64,000 nt of DNA. Source: 43-108 sp001915545 (GTDB lineage: Bacteria > Bacteroidota > Bacteroidia > Bacteroidales > Bacteroidaceae). The notes under the pieces are model-generated. The model was not told the DNA's origin and ran no database searches. It saw nothing but the letters and a program-made list of their open reading frames with translations. Of the stretch, positions 56,007 through 64,000 are shown one piece after another. The DNA lies in the NCBI GenBank assembly GCA_902491215.1, contig CABUGV010000013.1:1-64000 (forward strand), read 5' to 3'. Position numbers and translations under genes: made by a program. Within the stretch, counting starts at the first letter, position 1, and the number at the start of each line of letters is the position of its first letter.

Positions 56007-56063
56007 AAAAGACTCCGCGGATCTACTTGCATTTGCAGTTGCAAGCTGATCCGCGGAGTCTTT
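56007..56063. terminator. Bidirectional terminator between convergent genes
   Basis: A 17-bp arm (56007-56023) pairs with 56048-56063 with a GC-rich core (GACTCCGCGGATC), enclosing a small inner stem (CTTGCA/TGCAAG). T-rich tracts lie on both sides, so it can serve the GIN-domain gene and the DUF5054 gene. Confidence 0.88.
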
Positions 56064-56100
56064 ATTATAAACATTTGTGACATTTCGCCTTTAAGCACTG

Positions 56101-58092
56101 TCAGTCAATACGTTCAATGGTGAAATGATATGTCAATGACCCATCATTCCACATGCTGAAATTAGTGCCCCACAAATTGTTGCTGAGATTGAAATGTATG
56201 CCACCGTCAAGAGAAGGATAATCAGTTGAATAATTTATGCCCCCGGCTTCGCCCACTCCCACAAGAAAAGCTTCACGGCTCCATATCCTATATGTGGCAG
56301 AAGCTGTCTCAACATCAACGTATCTATCTATTCCGTGCATCTGGCGGTTTCCACCCTTAACCACATCCATGACATCTACGCGTTCACCGATTTTTTCAGC
56401 AATCACACGTTTGATATCTGGAGCGCCGAATGACAGCCAATAAGATTCAGGAAGACGCACGGCCGGTTTGCCGACTATTGTCAGTGCCAGATCTACCACA
56501 GAGCCATTCTTAGATGTACGCATGTCAGCATAAATATGCAACGGATACATACGTTGGTCCACTCCTGGTCTATAAGGGAATGCCAATTCGCAACTCTCGT
56601 GTTTTCCGGATTTGCCACCTGTGCGTACAACTTCGGCATATATGGATGCGCTTACAGCCGCAGACCTGTCGAGGCCAGTCTTGCCAAGATCATCATAGGC
56701 CCACCAGTCGTGGCATCTCAGATACGATTTTAAAAACTCATCGTAATCTGTGCTATTGTACGTACGATATACCAATCCATCAATTGTAAGCTCTCCGTCA
56801 GAAAACAGAGGCATGCTCCACTTTGAAACATTACATTCATCTACGGATTCCATAGAAGCAAGATGCAGATCATCGGTATCTTCAACCTTGTGCATTTCCT
56901 TTATAGCTTCCTTCTGCAGACGTTTCGGCAACATTGATATTGCCTTGTAGATATATTCATCTATTTCAGCCCACGAACGTTCAACCTTGCGGAACGGTTC
57001 AGTCGTACGAGCCTGAAGGAATTCATCAGTATCGTATTTGTCCCAATTTGCCAAATGGGTCTTTATATCCATTCCTTGAGTATGCTCAGCAATAAGCCCC
57101 AATTCGACGGCAAAATCAATAGACACGGGACTGTCCTTGACTATTTTACCTTCTGCAATCCAACGTGAATACAAGGCCGAAAGAGCTCTGAACTTTGCCA
57201 TTCGTATTGGAGAACTGCCGTAACCGTATATCCATGTATCGCCGATTTCTGAAGTTACAACCGGCAACTTATCTTTCATTTGCAGAAGAGCACCGGCTAT
57301 TTCGTTGAAAGACGAAGGAATTAGTTCTGCTTTTGGATAACGTTTACGAAGATCTGCATAAATAGCCTTTACCTGCTCGTATGTATGCGGTCCGTGGTTG
57401 TCACCTGTGAAATTTACAGATATAACAGACTTACCATCAGGCATCAAACTTTCAGAACCGTAGCTTTGCTGATAGACAAGGATTATTTCACTGCCGTCGA
57501 CGTCGCGCCATAGGCAAAATTCGGGCACGGACGGCACAGGCGAAGCAGGATTGACTCCCACATGAAGCATGGCTATACCGGCACGGCTCATCGGCGAAAT
57601 GATGCTTCGTGTGTGTCCGGGAACATCTGTCATCTTTGCCGCAATGGTTTTCTTTCCATACTTTTTGTCCAGATCACGTGAAACAAGCAGGCATGTTTCA
57701 AAAAGATCACGATTTATGACTTCTGACTCAACAGTGTAAGGCACAGCATTCCACACTATGTCGCCACGTTCTACAGCCCGATCGAAGCGAGCCTTTGCTT
57801 CAGTGGAAGCCTGTTTAAGATATTCCCTTACAAGCCATGCTCCTGTTGTCCATACATAGCGTTCAGAAGCATGCTCACTCTCCAGTTTTTCAGAGAGGTC
57901 GATTGCCTTGGGAATAAATTCATTTATGTAGCGTTCAGTGACTACCGAACTCAAATCGGTGAAACCGACATCAAGATGTGTCTTGAATACGACATAAACC
58001 TTATCTACATTTTCAGGAGTGCTTTGGGCACGAAGAGGCAAATATGCAAAGATAACCGCCAATGCCGCAAAAAATAATATTGAACGTTTCAT
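56101..58092 (-). CDS. Exported DUF5054 protein, GH38-like
   Basis: A 663-aa exported protein with signal peptide MKRSILFFAALAVIFAYLPLRAQ. The N-terminal half resembles the GH38 alpha-mannosidase fold: YVVFKTHLDVGFTDLSSVV has the His-x-Asp zinc-type motif, and ERYVWTTGAWLVREYLKQ, KMTDVPGHTRSIISPMSRAGIAMLHVG and AEHTQGMDIKTHLANW follow. This is DUF5054, known from Bacteroidetes glycan loci. A beta-sandwich C-terminal half ends GGIHFNLSNNLWGTNFSMW. I infer a metal-dependent glycoside hydrolase. The exact substrate is unknown and the gene has no glycan-locus neighbours here. Confidence 0.78.
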   Translation of the reverse strand: MKRSILFFAALAVIFAYLPLRAQSTPENVDKVYVVFKTHLDVGFTDLSSVVTERYINEFIPKAIDLSEKLESEHASERYVWTTGAWLVREYLKQASTEAKARFDRAVERGDIVWNAVPYTVESEVINRDLFETCLLVSRDLDKKYGKKTIAAKMTDVPGHTRSIISPMSRAGIAMLHVGVNPASPVPSVPEFCLWRDVDGSEIILVYQQSYGSESLMPDGKSVISVNFTGDNHGPHTYEQVKAIYADLRKRYPKAELIPSSFNEIAGALLQMKDKLPVVTSEIGDTWIYGYGSSPIRMAKFRALSALYSRWIAEGKIVKDSPVSIDFAVELGLIAEHTQGMDIKTHLANWDKYDTDEFLQARTTEPFRKVERSWAEIDEYIYKAISMLPKRLQKEAIKEMHKVEDTDDLHLASMESVDECNVSKWSMPLFSDGELTIDGLVYRTYNSTDYDEFLKSYLRCHDWWAYDDLGKTGLDRSAAVSASIYAEVVRTGGKSGKHESCELAFPYRPGVDQRMYPLHIYADMRTSKNGSVVDLALTIVGKPAVRLPESYWLSFGAPDIKRVIAEKIGERVDVMDVVKGGNRQMHGIDRYVDVETASATYRIWSREAFLVGVGEAGGINYSTDYPSLDGGIHFNLSNNLWGTNFSMWNDGSLTYHFTIERID

Positions 58093-58493
58093 ACCATAAG
58101 ATTTAAGTGAATCATACGTCTAAATATAATGATTTATGCAGAGATACAGAATGGAATATGAATATAATACACCAAACAGTCAATACAGCATGCAAATCGG
58201 TCAACACAGCATAAATGCCATTAAATACCAAACAGTCAACTCAGACTTTTTACATATAAAATATAAATGGATACACCCCCAATTTGTAAAAAGACTGTTG
58301 CCTGTCATTAGAAATATATCAGATACATAAACACGCATTCGGCCTTATGGGAGGAAATAAAACAAAAGTGTAAATTTTACGCCAATACTCAAAAAATCAA
58401 GAAAATGCAAGTCTGCAGCATAATTTAACTATATATATTAGTTTTCAAACTATTAATTACAGTTATTTGCAGATACAATATCTTAAAGGTAAT
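58093..58493. other. Gene-free AT-rich spacer upstream of the BlaI gene
   Basis: No credible gene; the open frame 58136-58330 is low-complexity AT-rich and has no motif. One small palindrome, GTAAATTTTAC (58370-58380), is a possible operator for the BlaI protein encoded downstream, but it is short. No consensus promoter is visible. Confidence 0.5.
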
Positions 58494-58871
58494 ATGAATA
58501 TGGAAAGCAAAACGAAAAGACTCACTGCAAAGGAAGAGGAAGTCATGGGATTCTTCTGGACAAACGGGCCTATGTTTGTAAAACAGATTGTGGAGATGTA
58601 CGACGAACCACGCCCCCACTTCAACACCATATCGACAATTGTGCGTGGACTTGAAGAGAAGGGATACCTCACACACAAGACTTACGGAAACACATACGAG
58701 TACAGCGCTGTGGTATCGGAGACGGAATACAAGCGCGGAAGACTGAGGAGCGTCGTCGACAAATACTTCGGCAATTCGTTCATGGGAGCCGTCTCGGCAT
58801 TCGTGGAGGAAGAGGACATATCTGTCGACGAGCTGAAGGAACTCATCCGAAAGGTTGAGGAAGGAAAATAA
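58494..58871 (+). CDS. BlaI/MecI-family repressor
   Basis: A 125-aa winged-helix repressor. Start 58494 is chosen (a second ATG lies two codons on). The DNA-binding part has LTAKEEEVMGFFWTNGPMFVKQIVEMY and HFNTISTIVRGLEEKGYLTHKTYGNTYEYSAVVS, and the C-terminal helices (SFMGAVSAFVEEEDISVDELKELIRKVEEG) form the dimer region. In BlaI/MecI systems a membrane protease cleaves or triggers cleavage of the repressor; the next gene, 27 bases downstream, encodes such a protease. Confidence 0.92.
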   Translation: MNMESKTKRLTAKEEEVMGFFWTNGPMFVKQIVEMYDEPRPHFNTISTIVRGLEEKGYLTHKTYGNTYEYSAVVSETEYKRGRLRSVVDKYFGNSFMGAVSAFVEEEDISVDELKELIRKVEEGK

Positions 58872-58898
58872 GTCTAACCCTTTAAAACCGGAGTTTTC

Positions 58899-60233
58899 AT
58901 GGAAATCACAATCTTGCTATATCTGTTTAAGGCGTGCCTGTGCTCGGCCATATTCGCTGCTGTATACGGACTTCTGCTAAGAAAGGAAACCTTCCACCGT
59001 CTCAACCGCACGATACTGCTTGCTTCCATCGCGGCTTCGCTTATACTGCCGGCCGTAAACTGGAACTCGGCGGGAATAAGCAGTCCTGCGCTGGGAAGGG
59101 AACGGACACAGGTAGTGACAACCGTGCTCAACAATATTGTCGTAACTCCGGACTCAGAGAATGTACGTTCTGCTGAGGGCCTTTCTACGGCTGAGCTGTT
59201 GATGGCGCTGTACCTTGCAGGCGTTTTCTTCATGTTTGCAAAAAACGGAGCCGTTGCCGTATACATAAGCAAGACCATGAGAAAAAGCCGGAAAATGATT
59301 TCTCCGCAGGGAAGACGCATGTACGTAAGCAGAAAGAAAACGCCTTCGTTCTGCTGGATGGGAAGGATTGTGGTTTCTGGGGATGACGTTGCACCAGACT
59401 GCGGAGGATATATTGTCAGGCATGAAGAGGCTCATGCCTCGCTGGGGCACAGCATAGACCTCACATTGGCTGAGATTTTCACCGGTGTGCTATGGTTCTG
59501 GCCTTCGGCATGGATGCTGAAAAGATATCTCAAGGAGGTGCATGAATACGAGGCTGACAGACGGGTGCTGGAAACCGAAGGATGCAGCGCCAGGACGTAC
59601 CAGATGCTTATGATTAAGAAGGTGGCAGGGCCGAAGCTCTACAATGCGGCCAGCTGCTTCAACTATAATTCACTAAAAAAACGTATTACTATGATGAACA
59701 AAAAGGATTCAGGACGATGGGCCTTGGCAAAAAGCCTGTGCCTCATCCCGGCCGTAGGTGCAGCGGTATGTCTTGCGGCCTGCGTAGGCAACGGAGAAAA
59801 CAAGAATGCTGAAAGCAATGCTGAAGCAAAGGACACGGCAACTGTGGACAACAGCAAAGCGGAAACAAAGGTTGCAAAGTTTGATTCAAAAGTTGCAGCT
59901 CGTGATTCAGGAACAGAGACCGTTATGGACAAATGCGACGTGATGCCGGAGTTTCCTGGAGGTGAAAGCAGTATGATGAAATTTATAGCTGAAAATGCCG
60001 AATATCCTAAAGAAGCTGCAGAAAAAGGCATAAAAGGAAAAGTGCTGGTGGAATTCGTTGTTGAACGAGACGGAAGCATAAACGAAGTGAAAATCAAGAA
60101 AAGCGCTGACCCTATACTCGACAAAGAAGCCATACGCATAGCTAAGGCAATGCCGAAATGGAAGCCTGGCACTATAGACGGAAAAACCGTAAGAGTCAAG
60201 CATGTAATGCCTTTAACGTTCTCGTACAACTAA
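58899..60233 (+). CDS. BlaR1-like M56 membrane protease fused to a TonB C-terminal domain
   Basis: A 444-aa inner-membrane protein. Four hydrophobic segments are likely (residues ~4-22, ~38-55, ~104-122 and ~280-297). The M56 zinc protease core has IVRHEEAHASLGHSID (HExxH) and VHEYEADRRVLE (third ligand region). The last segment (LCLIPAVGAAVCLAAC) is followed by a charged linker rich in Lys, Ala and Glu. A TonB-type C-terminal domain comes last (PEYPKEA-like AEYPKEAAEKGIKGKVLVEFVVERDGSINEVKI). BlaR1 proteins usually end in a beta-lactam-binding domain instead. It is coupled to the BlaI gene, so it likely transduces an envelope signal to that repressor. Confidence 0.88.
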   Translation: MEITILLYLFKACLCSAIFAAVYGLLLRKETFHRLNRTILLASIAASLILPAVNWNSAGISSPALGRERTQVVTTVLNNIVVTPDSENVRSAEGLSTAELLMALYLAGVFFMFAKNGAVAVYISKTMRKSRKMISPQGRRMYVSRKKTPSFCWMGRIVVSGDDVAPDCGGYIVRHEEAHASLGHSIDLTLAEIFTGVLWFWPSAWMLKRYLKEVHEYEADRRVLETEGCSARTYQMLMIKKVAGPKLYNAASCFNYNSLKKRITMMNKKDSGRWALAKSLCLIPAVGAAVCLAACVGNGENKNAESNAEAKDTATVDNSKAETKVAKFDSKVAARDSGTETVMDKCDVMPEFPGGESSMMKFIAENAEYPKEAAEKGIKGKVLVEFVVERDGSINEVKIKKSADPILDKEAIRIAKAMPKWKPGTIDGKTVRVKHVMPLTFSYN

Positions 60234-60708
60234 GAAATACTCTTAATCTCTTTGGCATAATATATCCTATTCTCGAAGGCAGACACAGACTAAAGTAATA
60301 TCTGTCTACAGAATATGGAATTTATGATTACATCATATCTACTTTTGTAGAAGGGGGAACAACCATTCTCTTTTATTAAATATGGAAAACATTTTATAGC
60401 CGAAACGCCTATGTAAAATCAGATGGCATAAGCAATGACTATATGAACCCCAATTACAAGCAATATTATTGGTGCTTGTGATTCCAATGCTCTTACGAAC
60501 CATAGTAGGAAGACAGTATGTCGTCCTATAGCTGGTCTATTATCTATTTACATACTGTTGTGATGGTGTCTCACAAAAAGACACATTGCAACGGCAAGCC
60601 CTTTCATTTTTAAATTTTAAGAACCTTAATCAGCAACACATGAGAAAATACAGAAGAAACAAAAGTTTTTCAATGAAAAATGTAAAGTACCATTCTAAAC
60701 AGAATATT
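60234..60708. other. Gene-free spacer upstream of the GLPGLI gene
   Basis: No credible gene up to 60708. A TAnnTTTG box (TACTTTTG, 60340-60347) lies about 360 bases before the GLPGLI start, so a long leader is possible. An open frame continues 41 codons upstream of the chosen GLPGLI start without an export signal. Confidence 0.5.
60340..60347 (+). promoter_or_regulatory. Candidate -7 box upstream of GLPGLI gene
   Basis: TACTTTTG fits TAnnTTTG and is embedded in ATTACATCATATCTACTTTTGTAG, which has BlaI-operator-like TACA/TGTA halves. A -33 partner is not clear, so this is tentative. Confidence 0.35.
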
Positions 60709-61572
60709 ATGAAAAAGCTCGCATTATTGTTAATCATTACACTTTGTCCTAATCTGATTATTGCACAGCCAAAGCAGAACGGGCGCGCACCAGTCCGTGA
60801 GAAGCGCGGTTACAATCAACGTGCCGGCATTGACACTGCTAAATTACGTATTCTCTATGCACTCAACGCTAAGGATATCAAGAATGAAGATACTTACATT
60901 GATCTCGGAAAGTTGGAAGTTGGCAAACGGATAAAGAAATACAGCAGTGAATTTCTTGCTATATCCGACCAAAAAGCAATCCAGTGGAAAAGGGAAAACA
61001 AGTTCACAGGAAACGTTCCGATGAGTTTCTGGATTGGAGGCCAAAAGGAGCACCAAAATCACTGGAGCGAACTGGTGTATTCGGACTACATAATACGTGG
61101 CAATAAACTGACGGAGTACGCCTGTTTTCCCTTTTTGGCCGAACGCGAAAACAGCAAGTATACAGAGCCGTGGCCTCTGATGAAATGGACGCTTTCAGGT
61201 GAGCAGCAGAACATTCTTGGACATATATGTCAGAAAGCGACATGCCACTTCCGTGGACGTGATTTTGTAGCATGGTTTGCCAAGGATATACCAATCAAGG
61301 GCGGACCGTGGAAATTCGGAGGACTGCCGGGCTGTATCCTTAAAGTCTATGATGTACAGAAAATCTATGTTTGGGAGGCTGTGGCCATTGAAAGCGGTAC
61401 ATTCATAATCTCACAGTATCCAGATAAATTATACCCAAAGTCCACCCGAAAGAGCGTTTGGCAACGACAGAAAAAATACAACAGCGACTACTGGAATGCC
61501 ATTGGTTGGATCAGCTTAGAAGGTAGAGGTACACCCCCAAAGAAAGCCTTTGAACCTTTAGAAAAAGAATAA
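60709..61572 (+). CDS. GLPGLI family exported protein
   Basis: A 287-aa exported protein; start 60709 gives the signal peptide MKKLALLLIITLCPNLIIAQ. The family hallmark GPWKFGGLPGCILKVYD lies near residues 200-215 and matches the conserved GLPGLI block. Other parts (WTLSGEQQNILGHICQKATCHFRGRDFVAWFAKDIP) are typical of the family. Function of GLPGLI proteins is unknown; they are Bacteroidetes-specific and envelope-associated. It lies between the M56/BlaI pair and a TonB-receptor-like protein. There is a gap of 155 bases before the next gene. Confidence 0.9.
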   Translation: MKKLALLLIITLCPNLIIAQPKQNGRAPVREKRGYNQRAGIDTAKLRILYALNAKDIKNEDTYIDLGKLEVGKRIKKYSSEFLAISDQKAIQWKRENKFTGNVPMSFWIGGQKEHQNHWSELVYSDYIIRGNKLTEYACFPFLAERENSKYTEPWPLMKWTLSGEQQNILGHICQKATCHFRGRDFVAWFAKDIPIKGGPWKFGGLPGCILKVYDVQKIYVWEAVAIESGTFIISQYPDKLYPKSTRKSVWQRQKKYNSDYWNAIGWISLEGRGTPPKKAFEPLEKE

Positions 61573-61727
61573 GACATATTACATAACCGACCAAAATAGA
61601 AAAAGCATCATTATCTAATTTTCAGCGGCTTTGCTGATTGCCGGCAACACAGTCTGCAAAGTTAAAAGGTAAGGCTGTACGTTCGAAGATGCAGCTTGCC
61701 ACTCCATTTAGATTTAAATAACAGCCA

Positions 61728-64000
61728 ATGAAGAATCGAATTCACACTGTCATTCTTTTTTTAATTTCTGCTTCCAGCTTATTGAAAGCTCAGACTGTCA
61801 TCGAGGGCACAGTGCTTGATGCACAAGGCAATTCTGTGGAAGCCTATGTTACCGTTGCCCCGAAAGGAACAGGCAACATCTTGGGTTTCGCAGATACAGA
61901 CCCAAAAGGGCACTACAGAGTGGAGTTCACCGCACAGGCGGACTCAGTTGCCGTCACGGCATCAGGTCTGGCCATCGGCAACCATGTGAAAATAGTGGAG
62001 AACCGCACTCAACAGCTAAATTTTCTCGTCAATGCAAAGTCGGTACAGCTGAAAGAAATCGACATTCGTGCTCAGAAAATTCGTCAAAACGGCGATACGC
62101 TGAGCTATCTCGTCGGTGCTTATCAGCAACAGGAAGACCGTGTCATCGGCGATGTTCTGAAACGTATGCCTGGCATAGAGGTGACGCAGAGCGGTGCCAT
62201 CAAGTACAACGGTAAAGCCATCAACAGGTTCTACGTGGAGGAAATGGATCTGCTTCAAGGCCGCTACGGACTGGCTACGAACAACATCAACGCCTCGGAC
62301 GTGGCGGCGGTGCAGGTGCTGGAAAACCATCAGCCTGTCAAAATGCTTCAGAGAAAGGAACTATCTGACGATGTTGCCATCAACCTGAAACTGAAGGACG
62401 CGGCCAAGGGTACAGTGGCAATAAATATGATGATAGGCGGCGGATTACAACAGGCGGGCGACTGGAGAATCGGAGCCAAATCGTTGGACAACGGCACAAG
62501 CACTATCGGTCAAAATCCGCTTTGGACAGCAGAGGTTGTTGGAATGTACTTTGCAAAAAAACGTCAGAACATGACGCTCTACAAAGGCAACAACACGGGG
62601 GATGACATATCTAAAGAGCTGAAAGAGCATTACTTCAGCATCAACAGTGTCGGCCTCTATCCCTTCTGCCCAACGAACGTCATACTGCCCAACGGCTCAG
62701 GTCTTCCCCAGAATCGAACTTTCGACAACCACTCTCACATTCTGACCATGAACCATCTGGAGAAGCTCAACAAGGACACTGAACTCGGGGTGAACATCAC
62801 CTACTACAACGACCGCATACGCCGCGAGGGCAACAGCATCGACGACCGTTTCATCAGCAATGACCAAAGACTTCAAACAACAGAGACCATGGCCAGCGAG
62901 ACAAAGGTGAACAACCTGAACATTCAGGCCCGCTACAACTGGAATTCACAGAACGGTTTCATTGCAGACGTGCTGAAATTCGACACCAACTGGAACAGCG
63001 ACCACGTGGACGGACTAATGTCATCAGAACGTACGGGAAACAGTCCTATGAACTATGGCAACGAACGTATCCGACAACATTTCGACCGACCGGAGTTCTC
63101 CGTCTCGAACACGTTCAACACCATACGCGACATAGGCAAGAACACCTTCAATCTCCACTTCTCGGCCGGTTATGCACATCGTCCGAACACTCTTGCCGTC
63201 AACGTAGACTCTCTTGTTCAAGGCACGTCTACGGCATACTGTCAGGACGTGGCCTCACACCACATTGCAGGCCGCTTCAACACCAATTACAATATTCGGG
63301 TGGCTAACGCTTTCAGTTTCAATTACGGCATCACGGCATCGGCCGACATGCACGGCATCGTGACCGACCTGAGCGGCTTCACACCGCCCACAGGCAATAA
63401 TCAAACCAATAATGATTTGTGGTACAACACTTACTGCATTGCTTTAAGCCAAAGCTACAAATACGGGACAAATAAGCTCGACGTCACTCTCGGCTTGCCT
63501 ATAGAACTTTACAATCAGACACTGGACGACCGTATAAGAAAGGACAAGAACAGCTACACATATCTGCTATTCATTCCTTCAATCTCTATGAGATGGAATC
63601 TCAACCGCGACCTATGGCTCACAGCAGGAGCCTATTATTCGAAAACTGTAGGTGACCCCGGAGGCATCTATAGCGGTTACATAATGTCGAACTACCGTAC
63701 GTTCCAACGTTCATATGTCGAACAACTTTCTGAGACGAAAAACTATAGTGCCAATGCTTCTATACGATACCGCAATGCCTACCATGCCGTTTTTGCCAAT
63801 GCCGGCTTCAACTACCGCCGTACCCGCGACAACCAGATTTACGGATACAGCTATGAAGGAGCTACAAGCGTTGTCCAGGCTGTTGACCGTCCAACAATTG
63901 CAGACAGCTACAGCATCAACGGCGAGGCCAGCAAGGGGTTCGACTTTCTCAATTCCAAAATCCAAATTTTCGGCAGTTGCAGTCTTTCAGAGAGCGAACG
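61728..64000 (+). CDS. TonB-receptor-like outer membrane protein (partial)
   Basis: The gene starts at 61728 (signal peptide MKNRIHTVILFLISASSLLKAQ) and is open to the right edge, at least 757 residues. After a carboxypeptidase-regulatory-like domain (TVIEGTVLDAQGNSVEAYVTVAPKGTGN ... DTDPKGHYRVEF) comes a plug-like domain (QNGDTLSYLVGAYQQQEDRVIGDVLKRMPGIEVTQSGAIKYNGKAIN ... VQVLENHQPVKML). The rest shows alternating beta-barrel strands. I checked several blocks and found no stop. This type often follows GLPGLI genes in Bacteroidetes. The ligand is unknown, and the C-terminus lies outside the window. Confidence 0.85.
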   Translation, partial: MKNRIHTVILFLISASSLLKAQTVIEGTVLDAQGNSVEAYVTVAPKGTGNILGFADTDPKGHYRVEFTAQADSVAVTASGLAIGNHVKIVENRTQQLNFLVNAKSVQLKEIDIRAQKIRQNGDTLSYLVGAYQQQEDRVIGDVLKRMPGIEVTQSGAIKYNGKAINRFYVEEMDLLQGRYGLATNNINASDVAAVQVLENHQPVKMLQRKELSDDVAINLKLKDAAKGTVAINMMIGGGLQQAGDWRIGAKSLDNGTSTIGQNPLWTAEVVGMYFAKKRQNMTLYKGNNTGDDISKELKEHYFSINSVGLYPFCPTNVILPNGSGLPQNRTFDNHSHILTMNHLEKLNKDTELGVNITYYNDRIRREGNSIDDRFISNDQRLQTTETMASETKVNNLNIQARYNWNSQNGFIADVLKFDTNWNSDHVDGLMSSERTGNSPMNYGNERIRQHFDRPEFSVSNTFNTIRDIGKNTFNLHFSAGYAHRPNTLAVNVDSLVQGTSTAYCQDVASHHIAGRFNTNYNIRVANAFSFNYGITASADMHGIVTDLSGFTPPTGNNQTNNDLWYNTYCIALSQSYKYGTNKLDVTLGLPIELYNQTLDDRIRKDKNSYTYLLFIPSISMRWNLNRDLWLTAGAYYSKTVGDPGGIYSGYIMSNYRTFQRSYVEQLSETKNYSANASIRYRNAYHAVFANAGFNYRRTRDNQIYGYSYEGATSVVQAVDRPTIADSYSINGEASKGFDFLNSKIQIFGSCSLSESE

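Noticed and set aside
58136..58330. A 64-residue open frame in the spacer before the BlaI gene
   Set aside because: The composition is low-complexity (Asn, Gln, Tyr, Ile), as expected for AT-rich non-coding DNA.
58494..60233. A beta-lactam resistance regulator
   Set aside because: The M56 protein lacks a penicillin-binding sensor domain and no beta-lactamase gene is nearby, so a resistance role is not supported.
1..64000. CRISPR arrays, tRNA/rRNA genes, prophage
   Set aside because: No regularly spaced direct repeats, no tRNA-like T-arm sequences in the spacers, no rRNA-like segments and no phage structural genes were seen on reading through. A dedicated tRNA or ncRNA scan was not possible here.

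Overview
The window looks like a chromosomal segment of a gut or oral Bacteroidales bacterium, most likely Prevotellaceae. Several signs point this way: a SusC/SusD pair, AraC-type regulators beside glycan-degrading enzymes, Por-type (type IX secretion) C-terminal sorting tails, a NigD-like lipoprotein, a GLPGLI protein, and repeated promoters of the Bacteroidetes form TTTG-N(19-21)-TAnnTTTG. Genus and species are inference. I found no rRNA, tRNA, CRISPR array or prophage.

Layout. (1) 0.6-16.4 kb is a plus-strand rhamnogalacturonan/L-rhamnose locus: a very large secreted PL11 rhamnogalacturonan lyase, an AraC regulator, a GH78 rhamnosidase, a GH51 arabinofuranosidase, then rhaB-rhaA-rhaT-rhaD. 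Together they can cut pectic RG-I outside the cell, release L-rhamnose and L-arabinose, import rhamnose and convert it to DHAP plus lactaldehyde. (2) 16.5-22.4 kb is housekeeping: efp (minus), divergent rpmH, a PASTA protein, an RluD-type pseudouridine synthase, ddl, a lipid acyltransferase-like gene and a NigD-like lipoprotein. (3) 22.5-29.4 kb (minus) is a small uptake locus: susC, susD, a periplasmic protein of unknown function and a calcineurin-like phosphoesterase. (4) 29.8-31.6 kb holds the UPF0210/ACT pair, followed by an IS4-family element (31699-33020) with a 9-bp target duplication.

(5) 33.1-47.1 kb (minus) is a cluster of secreted carbohydrate-active proteins without SusC/SusD: a BNR/polysaccharide-deacetylase protein broken by an in-frame TAG, a GH128-like glucanase, a modular secreted protein split by a frameshift, a GH43-like five-bladed propeller, a GH127 beta-L-arabinofuranosidase and a purple-acid-phosphatase-like protein. 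A divergent AraC regulator sits at its edge. (6) 48.3-53.1 kb (minus) is an operon for a four-subunit 2-oxoacid:ferredoxin oxidoreductase (VOR type), a TPR protein and an acyl-CoA synthetase, suited to interconverting branched-chain or aryl acids and 2-oxoacids. (7) 53.3-58.1 kb has proC, a GNAT acetyltransferase, a GIN-domain lipoprotein and a DUF5054 GH38-like enzyme. (8) 58.5-64.0 kb has a BlaI repressor and an M56/BlaR1-like membrane protease fused to a TonB C-terminal domain, then a GLPGLI protein and a TonB-receptor-like outer-membrane protein that runs off the end. No beta-lactamase is present; this is the least explained module here.

All function calls rest on motif recognition by eye; no database search was run.
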